DNA of 5,863 bases, taken from positions 1-5,863 of the forward strand of contig JAZQUC010000140.1 in assembly GCA_045631075.1 (NCBI GenBank). The letters run 5' to 3'. Made by a program: the position numbers and the translations under genes. This DNA is from Fimenecus sp045631075 (lineage in GTDB: Bacteria; Bacillota; Clostridia; Oscillospirales; Acutalibacteraceae). Below are positions 1 through 5,747 of the stretch, in pieces (positions within the stretch are counted from its first letter, which is position 1; each line of letters begins with the position of its first letter). The notes under the pieces are model-generated. The model saw nothing but the letters and a program-made list of their open reading frames with translations. It made no database searches and was not told the DNA's origin.

Positions 1-1998
1 CGACATGGCTACGATCCGACTTTTATGACAGCCCTTAATCATTGCAGATGAAAGCTTGCCTGAAATCACAGGGTCTTCTGAGAAATATTCGTAGTTTCTG
101 CCACCTGCAGGATTTCTGTGAATGTTTACACCAGGAGCATACCAGATATCTGTTCCAAGGTCACGAGCCTCAATACCGACGCATTTACCCATTTCTTCTG
201 CAAGTTCAACATTCCATGTACAAGCAACAGCAACTTCACAAGGATAAGCAGTACCACTGTCTGTAAATGCAATACCGTTCTGTCCTTTAATACTCGCAGG
301 AGCGTCGTTATCCCATGTCTGAGGAATACCAAGGCGTTCAATACCGCGTGTACCATAACCACCGTCAATAACCATCATAACCATTTCATTGACTGTAAGC
401 TGGTCAAGGAATTTATCCATAAGGTCAGGATTTTCATAAACATCCTGAAGCATGATAGTTTCATCATAAACAGCACCTGTAATAGGAGCAGTACCTTCTG
501 TTGTCTTTTCAGGAATGATATCAATATTCTTGATTTCATCAGTTGCAGTAAGCTGTCTGAAAACAGGGTATGTTCCTTCATAATCAGCGCGTGAAAGAAC
601 AGGGAAATCACTGTAAACATCGTCAAACTTGTTTGTGATTTCAACGCCTGTCTTGTTGTCATACTTCATAACTTTGTCTTCAGCCTGAACATAATCGAAT
701 GTGTCAATATGTTCTCTTACATTTTTACCGAGAATAATATTGTAAGTACCTTTTTCAAGAATCCAAGCTTCGTTATTCTTATGGTCATAAGATGCCATAT
801 CTTCAATATCAAAGCTTACTGTAATTGTCTGGCTTTCGTTAGGCTTTAACATGTCTGTCTTTGCATAACCGCCAAGGCAGATAGCACTCTTTTCAATGCC
901 ACCGTTGTAATAAGGAGCACTGTAATAGAGCTGTACCACTTCTTTACCAGCAACGTCACCTGTGTTTGTAACCTTAACATTTGCAGTAACTTTGTTATCG
1001 TCAAAGTTATAGCTTACAAGTTCCTGAGTAAATTCGGTATATGAAAGACCATAACCGAAAGGATATTGAACTTTATCTTTAGCAAATGTTTCAAAATAAC
1101 GATAACCTACATAAATACCTTCAAGGTATTCTACATAGTATTCGCCACCGTCATATTCGTTTGTACCAAAGCAAACACCTGATGGGTGGTCACTTACATT
1201 GTATGCTACTGTATCGGCAAGTCTACCTGATGGATTAACTTCACCTGTGAGCATATCTGCAACAGAAAGCATACCGAATTCACCAGGAATCCAGATAATA
1301 GCAGCACCCTTGATATTTTCATATTCGTCAACAAAGCCCATTTCAATAATATTTGAAATATTGAAAAGAACGATGATATTTTCAAAGTTAGCATTAAGCT
1401 TTTCAATAAGTGCTCTTTCATCATCACTTATACGAAGAATATCTTCTGTAAGGTCAGTGCCCTCTGCACTTGTTCGGCTAATCATAACGAGAGCTGTGTC
1501 TGAATAAGCCTTTGCATTATCCATAATTTCGTCGGTAAGTTTTGCAACAGGCATTTCAGGAAGCTGACTCTTTGTAAGGATAAGACCAAGAGCGTTATTT
1601 ACAACAGGATGACTTGTTGTAGGAATAGCTTCTGTGCCACATTCGTCTTCATAAAGCTCACGAAGTTCAGTATTATATTCAATACCTTTTTCATCAAGTG
1701 CATCATAAAAACTTATTGGGTTTTCAGAAGTGATACAACCTGAACCTGCACCACCAAAGAACGGACAAACTGAACCAACACCGAAAACATTGAGCTTTTT
1801 ACCATCAAGAGGTAAAACATTGTCTTCATTTTTAAGAAGAACAATACCCTCTGCTTCAATTTTTAAAGCAGTTTTTGATGTCTCCGCAACAATATTCGGG
1901 TCAATTCTACCGCTATAAGCAAAAGCACTTACGGTGCAGGTGAAGAGCAAAGTCAACACCAAAAGAAATGAAATCCCTTTCATCAAACGTTTTTTCAT
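1..1998 (-). CDS. Secreted glycoside hydrolase family 3 protein (beta-glucosidase-like), swapped domain order, C-terminus beyond window
   Basis: 666 residues are visible with no stop before the left edge, so the gene is partial. The ATG at 1998 follows a strong GGAGGAG site with a 6-base gap. Residues 1-27 form a signal peptide (MKKR, a hydrophobic core, cleavage probably after AFA), so the enzyme is exported. About residues 45-275 match the GH3 C-terminal alpha/beta sandwich: GGAGSG near 82-87, SAEGTD at 177-182 and NPSGR at 255-259. E179 is the likely general acid/base by analogy with the family's GEG motif. About 345-425 is a fibronectin-III-like domain (VVQLYY, then GTYNIILG). The GH3 N-terminal barrel begins near 535, with D563-P567 and the hallmark RNPAGGRNYEYFSEDP at 628-643. 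The nucleophile motif (SDW-type) would lie past the window. GH3 enzymes remove terminal beta-linked glucose, xylose or related sugars; the substrate cannot be read from this fragment. The C-Fn3-N order is known from Ruminococcus albus and Butyrivibrio fibrisolvens beta-glucosidases. Confidence 0.93.
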   Translation of the reverse strand, partial: MKKRLMKGISFLLVLTLLFTCTVSAFAYSGRIDPNIVAETSKTALKIEAEGIVLLKNEDNVLPLDGKKLNVFGVGSVCPFFGGAGSGCITSENPISFYDALDEKGIEYNTELRELYEDECGTEAIPTTSHPVVNNALGLILTKSQLPEMPVAKLTDEIMDNAKAYSDTALVMISRTSAEGTDLTEDILRISDDERALIEKLNANFENIIVLFNISNIIEMGFVDEYENIKGAAIIWIPGEFGMLSVADMLTGEVNPSGRLADTVAYNVSDHPSGVCFGTNEYDGGEYYVEYLEGIYVGYRYFETFAKDKVQYPFGYGLSYTEFTQELVSYNFDDNKVTANVKVTNTGDVAGKEVVQLYYSAPYYNGGIEKSAICLGGYAKTDMLKPNESQTITVSFDIEDMASYDHKNNEAWILEKGTYNIILGKNVREHIDTFDYVQAEDKVMKYDNKTGVEITNKFDDVYSDFPVLSRADYEGTYPVFRQLTATDEIKNIDIIPEKTTEGTAPITGAVYDETIMLQDVYENPDLMDKFLDQLTVNEMVMMVIDGGYGTRGIERLGIPQTWDNDAPASIKGQNGIAFTDSGTAYPCEVAVACTWNVELAEEMGKCVGIEARDLGTDIWYAPGVNIHRNPAGGRNYEYFSEDPVISGKLSSAMIKGCHKSRIVAMS

Positions 1999-2004
1999 AA
2001 AAAT

Positions 2005-2061
2005 CTCCTCCAAAAAAGATAATTATATGTTAATCTTATATAAAAAAATCTTGTTTGTCAA
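2005..2061 (-). promoter_or_regulatory. Sigma-A-like promoter and ribosome-binding site of the GH3 gene
   Basis: On the minus strand a perfect TTGACA (2061-2056) is followed by a 17-base spacer and TAAGAT (2038-2033). An alternative -10, TATAAG, lies two bases closer. Transcription would start near 2026, giving a leader of about 28 bases that contains GGAGGAG (2011-2005), six bases before the ATG. No riboswitch fits in so short a leader, and I see no clear catabolite-repression (cre) box. Confidence 0.6.
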
Positions 2062-2090
2062 TGAATTTTTATGATATAATACGAAAGGTG
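2051..2090 (+). promoter_or_regulatory. Candidate promoter and ribosome-binding site of the oxidoreductase gene
   Basis: A perfect TATAAT (2075-2080) lies 18 bases after TTGTTT (2051-2056). AGGTGAT (2086-2092) matches the 16S anti-Shine-Dalgarno and precedes the ATG at 2097. If this -10 is used, transcription would begin around 2085-2088, on or inside the ribosome-binding site, giving a leader of roughly ten bases. The -35 shares bases with the TTGACA of the opposing GH3 promoter. Confidence 0.45.
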
Positions 2091-2096
2091 ATTATT

Positions 2097-3077
2097 ATGT
2101 TTAATAAATTTAATTGGGCAGTACTCGGTTGCGGAAATATAGCAAACGATTTTGCACGAGAAATGAACAAAATGGGTGGCAAAGTATATGCGGTTGCTAA
2201 TCGTACTTATGAAAAAGCAAAAGCTTTTGCCGAAAAATACAATATAGAAAAAGTATATGAAAATATTGACTTGCTTTTTGAAGATAGCAATGTGGATATT
2301 GTGTATATTGCAACACCACATAACAAGCATATTGAGTATATTATAAAAGCACTTGAAAATGGTAAACATGTACTTTGCGAAAAAGCGATAACATTAAATT
2401 CTGATGAATTAAGCCAAGCAGTTAAACTTGCAAATGAAAAAAATCTTATTTTAGCCGAAGCAATGACAATTTATAATATGCCACTTTATAATGACCTTGA
2501 AAAAATTATAAATTCAGGGAAATTAGGTAATTTCCGTCTTGCACAGGTGAATTTCGGTAGCTTTAAAGAATACGATATGACAAATCGATTTTTCAATATG
2601 GATTTGGCAGGTGGTGCGTTACTTGATATCGGTGTTTATGCACTTTCTTGTGTTAGAATGTTTATGACAGAATATCCAGATGATATTCAATCTCAAGTAA
2701 AATTTGCTGAAACAGGAGCAGATGAACAGTCAAATATCATTCTTAAAAATGCAAAAGAAGAATTGGCAAGTGTGACACTTTCATTACATGCAAAACAACC
2801 AAAAAGGGCAACAATTTGTTACGATAAAGGTTACATAGAAATATTTGAATATCCGCGTGCTGACAAAGCAACAATTTACTATACCGACGACAACAGCACC
2901 GAAGAAATCACAGCAGGTAAGTTAGATGATGCTTTGTGCTATGAAATCAGTAATATGGAAAATGCTATTGAAAGCGGTAATAATACAATGCGACTTCAAT
3001 ACACAATTGATGTAATGAATATTATGACAACCCTTCGTAAACAATGGAATATGAAATACCCAGAAGAACAAATCTAA
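2097..3077 (+). CDS. Gfo/Idh/MocA-family NAD(P)-dependent oxidoreductase
   Basis: The protein has 326 residues, a normal length for the family. An N-terminal Rossmann fold carries the nucleotide-binding motif GCGNIANDFA at 11-20. The second strand ends in ANR (34-36) with no acidic residue, which weakly suggests NADP(H). ATPHNKH at 72-78 and EKAITL at 95-100 follow; the family's EKP is EKA here, with the catalytic-type lysine (K96) kept. The C-terminal domain begins near 121 with EAMTIYNMPL and holds GGALLDIGVY at 172-181, with D177 and Y181 in the usual active-site positions. This pattern is closest to the dihydrodiol dehydrogenase / glucose-fructose oxidoreductase-like branch. The substrate is unknown; a sugar or polyol is plausible given the divergent GH3 gene, but that is only inference. 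I chose ATG 2097 over the in-frame TTG 2055 because AGGTGAT is correctly spaced before 2097 and the extra residues overlap the promoter. The protein is probably cytoplasmic, as no signal peptide is seen. Confidence 0.9.
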   Translation: MFNKFNWAVLGCGNIANDFAREMNKMGGKVYAVANRTYEKAKAFAEKYNIEKVYENIDLLFEDSNVDIVYIATPHNKHIEYIIKALENGKHVLCEKAITLNSDELSQAVKLANEKNLILAEAMTIYNMPLYNDLEKIINSGKLGNFRLAQVNFGSFKEYDMTNRFFNMDLAGGALLDIGVYALSCVRMFMTEYPDDIQSQVKFAETGADEQSNIILKNAKEELASVTLSLHAKQPKRATICYDKGYIEIFEYPRADKATIYYTDDNSTEEITAGKLDDALCYEISNMENAIESGNNTMRLQYTIDVMNIMTTLRKQWNMKYPEEQI

Positions 3078-3085
3078 TGTTTGTA

Positions 3086-3216
3086 ATTAATAATGAATAT
3101 AGAATAATGAAAAAAATGAATAATTAAGGGGTATTACGATGCTTAATTATTCATAATTGCAACGCAGTTCCAAAATTATTCATTCTTCACTATTCATTAT
3201 TCACTTTTCACTATTT
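3086..3216. repeat. AT-rich intergenic repeat element with inverted arms of seven-base units
   Basis: The right arm is six consecutive seven-base units (3175-3216): ATTATTC, ATTCTTC, ACTATTC, ATTATTC, ACTTTTC, ACTATTT. The left arm carries the complementary unit on the plus strand: GAATATA, GAATAAT, GAAAAAA (3095-3115) and another GAATAAT at 3118-3124. Between them a perfect 13-bp inverted repeat (ATGAATAATTAAG 3116-3128 / CTTAATTATTCAT 3142-3154) encloses a 13-base loop. A less AT-rich core, TTGCAACGCAGTTCC, lies at 3158-3172. It resembles TGAATAATGAATAGTGAA-type intergenic repeats that I recall from Clostridia, but I cannot verify copy number here. It lacks a GC stem with a U tract, so it is not a standard terminator, although it sits between two convergent genes. 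Confidence 0.65.
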
Positions 3217-4080
3217 TATTATAACGCCGATTCCTTCACCGAATGTTCCACCGTTTTTAATGTATTCAACTGTGGATTTCTGTAATGATGTTTTCTGTGG
3301 AATTTTGTCGATAAAGCCGTAGTTTCCTGTTTCTTGCTTGTTTTTCATAAGGTCAGCATTTTTGAATTTTTGACCATAAAGCCAAAGATATGTTGGCTGT
3401 GGGTCTTCTTTTTCCACAACAATATCAAACATTGACTGGAATTTTAATATGTTGCTTTCAGCAGGCATAAAATTCTTGTTGCCTGGATATAAAAGCCAAC
3501 TGAAACACATATACTTGTTGTCAGGGAATTTAGGAAAATATTTCTTAAAAAATTCCTGTGCCATATCAACTGATTTTACACAATCTTCATAAATAAGCTT
3601 TTCACCGCGTGGGATGTGCATATTAAAAATTTTATCACCAAAATTAAGTTTTACACCATCACGGGTTTTAGCAGGCTTGAAATACCATATGCATTTCTGA
3701 TACTGAAGTCTGCCAATTTTGAATATGTTCATATTCATATGGTGCATAAGCCAATGAAGTTCAAAAACACCGTCTTCATTTGTTCTTGCCTTGTGGTCGT
3801 CAATCCATATTTTTATATCAGTCATAGTATCATAGAAAATTTCATCACTGATATTTTTTGCTCTGTACTTATCGTAAATTGTTGGTAAAAAAGCATATAC
3901 AAGAGCAAGCTTCATCATAGGTTCTTGTTTAAGTGTAACTTCCCAAATTTTTTTATGACAGAAGAAAAGAAAAAAGTTCACTTTTTTCTCATTATCTTTT
4001 ATATATTTTTCAACCTTGTTTGCTAAAGCTTCACTTGGATAAATCTTTAAAAATATTTCTCTTGAACGCTTAAAATCCAT
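3211..4080 (-). CDS. Two-domain GNAT-like acyltransferase protein (NAT_N + GNAT_C type)
   Basis: The 289-residue protein resembles the Firmicutes 'acyltransferase domain-containing' proteins with an N-terminal helical NAT_N-like domain (about 1-115) and a GNAT-like C-terminal domain (about 118-285). Recognisable points are FKIGRLQYQ at 120-128, HIPRGEKL at 155-162, FFKKYFP at 177-183 and CFSWLLYP at 192-199. I recognise this from family pattern, not from a computed alignment. Such proteins are presumed to transfer an acyl group from acyl-CoA; acceptor and pathway are unknown. No signal peptide or membrane segment is seen, so it is probably cytoplasmic. I chose ATG 4080 because GAGGAG (4096-4091) lies ten bases upstream. 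The in-frame TTG at 4098 overlaps that site and is unlikely. The stop codon TAG is followed at once by TGA and lies inside the seven-base repeat array, so the gene ends directly against the repeat element. It converges on the oxidoreductase gene. Confidence 0.8.
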   Translation of the reverse strand: MDFKRSREIFLKIYPSEALANKVEKYIKDNEKKVNFFLFFCHKKIWEVTLKQEPMMKLALVYAFLPTIYDKYRAKNISDEIFYDTMTDIKIWIDDHKARTNEDGVFELHWLMHHMNMNIFKIGRLQYQKCIWYFKPAKTRDGVKLNFGDKIFNMHIPRGEKLIYEDCVKSVDMAQEFFKKYFPKFPDNKYMCFSWLLYPGNKNFMPAESNILKFQSMFDIVVEKEDPQPTYLWLYGQKFKNADLMKNKQETGNYGFIDKIPQKTSLQKSTVEYIKNGGTFGEGIGVIIK

Positions 4081-4090
4081 AGCATTTATT

Positions 4091-4140
4091 CTCCTCAAAT
4101 TTTAATATGAATATATTACCATAAAAAATTGAAAATTCAA
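4091..4140 (-). promoter_or_regulatory. Promoter and ribosome-binding site of the GNAT-like acyltransferase gene
   Basis: On the minus strand TTGAAT (4140-4135), a 16-base spacer and TAATAT (4118-4113) form a sigma-A-like promoter. TG one base upstream of the -10 (4121-4120) makes it an extended -10. Transcription would start near 4106, giving a leader of about 26 bases with GAGGAG at 4096-4091. Confidence 0.5.
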
Positions 4141-4183
4141 ATAGTTATTTTATAAAATAATCGGTAACAATACTATTGAGGTG
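4129..4183 (+). promoter_or_regulatory. Candidate promoter and ribosome-binding site of the small N/Q/K-rich gene
   Basis: TTGAAA (4129-4134) is followed by TATAAA (4151-4156, 16-base spacer) or TAAAAT (4153-4158, 18-base spacer), predicting a start near 4163. GAGGTGAT (4178-4185) is a strong ribosome-binding site before ATG 4190. The -35 is one half of the palindrome TTGAAAATTCAA (4129-4140), whose other half is the -35 of the opposing gene. A second possible -10 of forespore-sigma type lies at 4163-4172 and is treated as a separate finding. Confidence 0.45.
4145..4160. promoter_or_regulatory. Perfect 16-bp AT palindrome over the -10 region (possible operator)
   Basis: TTATTTTATAAAATAA reads the same on both strands and covers the candidate -10 of the small gene, next to the palindrome TTGAAAATTCAA at 4129-4140. 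A dimeric repressor could bind here, but perfect palindromes of A and T also arise by chance in DNA this AT-rich. No regulator gene is in the window. Confidence 0.25.
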
Positions 4184-4189
4184 ATAAAG

Positions 4190-4294
4190 ATGAATAATCA
4201 GAACAACAATAATAAAAATCAGCAGAACAATAATCAGAAAAATAAAAATAACAACCCAAGTATGAAAAAAGATAATAACCAAAACAATAAATAA
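4190..4294 (+). CDS. Small 34-residue Asn/Gln/Lys-rich hypothetical protein
   Basis: The frame starts at ATG 4190 and ends at TAA 4292-4294. Of 34 residues, 18 are Asn, 6 Gln and 6 Lys; the rest are two Met, one Pro, one Ser and one Asp. There is no hydrophobic residue other than Met, so the product should be disordered, basic and very soluble, with no signal peptide or membrane segment. Support for a real gene comes from its setting. A GAGGTGAT site sits four bases upstream, about as good a Shine-Dalgarno as this genome could offer. There is a candidate promoter in front and a strong intrinsic terminator eight bases after the stop. Similar tiny N/Q-rich frames are, to my recollection, found as hypothetical proteins in other Clostridia. 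Its role is unknown; a spore-associated or nucleic-acid-binding peptide is a guess. Against it, Asn/Lys/Gln codons are what AT-rich DNA gives by chance, so codon content alone is not evidence. Confidence 0.6.
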   Translation: MNNQNNNNKNQQNNNQKNKNNNPSMKKDNNQNNK

Positions 4295-4301
4295 TAAAAT
4301 T

Positions 4302-4328
4302 AAGGATGCAGAAAACTGCATCCTTTTT
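4302..4328 (+). terminator. Rho-independent terminator, probably bidirectional
   Basis: A perfect 10-bp stem AAGGATGCAG / CTGCATCCTT (4302-4311 / 4316-4325) with an AAAA loop runs into five T (4324-4328), a textbook terminator for the small gene. Read on the minus strand, the same stem is followed by AATTTTATT and lies about 20 bases past the PlsC-type gene's stop, so it may terminate both convergent transcripts. Confidence 0.88.
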
Positions 4329-4348
4329 ACTGTAAAACAACAAGGTTT

Positions 4349-5530
4349 TTACTTATAATCTTTACCAATAAGATATCTCCACGCTGCGACATATTTTGCT
4401 GCTGCTGTTGGATTTTTGCTCTTTACATATAAGAAATGTTCCGAATCGATAAACATAAGTGATTGAACAGAAACATTAAGAACAAGCTTCAACTCGTTAA
4501 TCGGCATAACGATTGTTTGTTTTGGATTAAGATAAAGCTCAAATCTGTCTTTGTAAAGACGAAGTGTAGCATCGTCTGAAAGCTCAACTCGTTTTCTCTT
4601 AACCATTGTATATACAATCTGGTCTTTTTCTTCAAATATAAGACCGCCATCAGGTGTGCTGAGAACCTTCTGTTTCCAAACAGGCTTCTGCCATTTGTCC
4701 CAATCAAGAACATTGTCAAAAACCAATTCCTTCTGTGATGGATGGAAGAAACCGTCCCTACCGAATTCAAGCTGATAACCGCAATCACAAGTAACATAAT
4801 TACCTTTTGAGTGCATTGTGCCTGCTTGTTCACAATGAGGACAAACGAATAAAACTCGTTCAATATGTTCCGCAAGATTTTTACCTTTGTAAAGTCTTGG
4901 CTTTTTGCGCTGTTCCTCAAAAGCATTGACATAAATATCTCTTTTAATAATTTCGTTAACTTCTTCACCTGTCATACGACTTAATTCTTCAGCAGAATAT
5001 TCACCAACAACCTTACCGCGAAGTGGACCACGACGAAGACCTGTACCCCATCTTGGCATATGGAAGAAGCCACCTTTAATACGATAGGTGATAAGTGAAA
5101 CACCTAAATTCTTTACAAAATCACCTGTTCTTGGTGAAAAAAAGCCTGTTTCACCGTTTGGAGTAATTGTACCTTCAACATAGATACCGGTAGGAACACC
5201 TTCATCAGCAGAAGCCTTCATATCCTTAAAAAGAACAGATGCAGGATTATCTCTGTCCTTGATAATCCAACCTGCTAAATCCTTGAAGAAAAATTTTGCC
5301 CAGGGGTTAAGTATTGTATGGTCGCCGGCAACGAATCTTACATACTTTTTCAAAGAGCACATAATAAGAATAGGGTCAAGACCATCGGAATGGTTACCGA
5401 TAACAATAAAATTCTTGCTCTTTGGTCTGTATCTTTTTGCTTTTGCACGAACAACAAGCAATACAAGTGGGAAGAAAAGTATTCTCACCGTGTTCATACA
5501 AATTCTATTTAAAAGTGTTCTTGATTTCAA
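4349..5530 (-). CDS. PlsC-type (lysophospholipid) acyltransferase with zinc ribbon and extra C-terminal domain
   Basis: Numbering is for the 393-residue form starting at TTG 5530. A hydrophobic segment at about 15-27 (ILFFPLVLLVV) is a likely membrane anchor on the cytoplasmic side. The acyltransferase domain follows: NHSDGLDP carries the catalytic HX4D motif (H47, D52), and YVEGTITPNGE at 117-127 is the substrate-binding motif, with Val and Ile where PlsC usually has Pro and Arg. C230, C233, C248 and C250 (CPHC...CDC) form a zinc ribbon. About 310-393 (LRLYKDRFELY to AAWRYLIGK) looks like a small beta-rich, possibly PH-like domain. PlsC enzymes acylate lysophosphatidic acid or related lysolipids using acyl-ACP or acyl-CoA; the precise acceptor here is uncertain. 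The frame also has GTG at 5539, but AGGA (5544-5541) is only one base from it, whereas it is ten from TTG 5530. Internal ATG (residue 12) lacks a ribosome-binding site. The gene converges with the small N/Q/K-rich gene and shares its terminator. Confidence 0.88.
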   Translation of the reverse strand: MKSRTLLNRICMNTVRILFFPLVLLVVRAKAKRYRPKSKNFIVIGNHSDGLDPILIMCSLKKYVRFVAGDHTILNPWAKFFFKDLAGWIIKDRDNPASVLFKDMKASADEGVPTGIYVEGTITPNGETGFFSPRTGDFVKNLGVSLITYRIKGGFFHMPRWGTGLRRGPLRGKVVGEYSAEELSRMTGEEVNEIIKRDIYVNAFEEQRKKPRLYKGKNLAEHIERVLFVCPHCEQAGTMHSKGNYVTCDCGYQLEFGRDGFFHPSQKELVFDNVLDWDKWQKPVWKQKVLSTPDGGLIFEEKDQIVYTMVKRKRVELSDDATLRLYKDRFELYLNPKQTIVMPINELKLVLNVSVQSLMFIDSEHFLYVKSKNPTAAAKYVAAWRYLIGKDYK

Positions 5531-5577
5531 AAAGTTCACATCCTGAATTTTTAATTTATTTAGACATAATAATATAT

Positions 5578-5606
5578 ATTTTATAGGAATTTCAGTAATA
5601 TGTCAA
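5578..5606 (-). promoter_or_regulatory. Sigma-A-like promoter of the PlsC-type acyltransferase gene
   Basis: On the minus strand a perfect TTGACA (5606-5601), a 17-base spacer and TAAAAT (5583-5578) give a strong match. Transcription would start near 5571, leaving a leader of about 40 bases with the weak AGGA site at 5544-5541. The leader is too short for a riboswitch. Confidence 0.6.
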
Positions 5607-5747
5607 TGAAAACAGACGAAAAGAGAAATAAAGGACATTATACTTATATATTGTTGCAAAAAAATGCAAATTAATGTAAAATAAATAAAATCGTACCTAT
5701 AAATTGGAAGTTTATCGGGATAATATGAAATTAAAATAAACCACAAA
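5607..5747. other. AT-rich intergenic stretch without a supported gene
   Basis: The only signal I can name is a rightward promoter-like pair, TTGCAA (5654-5659), a 17-base spacer and TAAAAT (5677-5682), with no coding frame downstream inside the window. A short inverted repeat TTGCA/TGCAA (5654-5658 / 5665-5669) overlaps it. Reading frames here are short and lack ribosome-binding sites. Whether transcripts from this point run through the hairpin repeats to a gene beyond the right edge cannot be seen. Confidence 0.3.

Noticed and set aside
42..1918. Several plus- and minus-strand reading frames of 60-158 codons inside the GH3 gene
   Set aside because: They overlap an uninterrupted 666-codon GH3 frame with strong family motifs, show no motifs of their own and lack ribosome-binding sites.
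1936..1998. Lipoprotein signal on the GH3 protein (Cys at residue 21)
   Set aside because: The residues before the cysteine (LFT) do not fit a lipobox, and a standard cleavage site AFA follows at 25-27.
2058..2369. Minus-strand 103-codon frame opposite the oxidoreductase gene
   Set aside because: It lies opposite the Rossmann-fold coding region, has a low-complexity Phe/Ile-rich translation typical of antisense AT-rich frames, and would overlap the divergent promoters.
3116..3154. Intrinsic terminator for the oxidoreductase or GNAT-like gene
   Set aside because: The 13-bp stem is almost all A/T, has a 13-base loop and no following T run, so it does not meet the usual pattern.
3616..3888. 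Plus-strand 90-codon frame opposite the GNAT-like gene
   Set aside because: Antisense to a well-supported gene, with no promoter or ribosome-binding site recognised.
4489..4968. Minus-strand 159-codon frame within the PlsC-type gene
   Set aside because: It is the same strand in another frame, while the zinc ribbon and EGT-domain continuity belong to the long frame.
5259..5546. Plus-strand frames of 64 and 95 codons opposite the PlsC N-terminal region
   Set aside because: They are opposite the HX4D-encoding region and have no start signals.
5600..5674. Plus-strand 24-codon frame beginning ATGTCAATGAAA
   Set aside because: The nearest AGGA is about 11 bases away, the frame overlaps the PlsC promoter on the other strand, and the peptide has no recognisable character.
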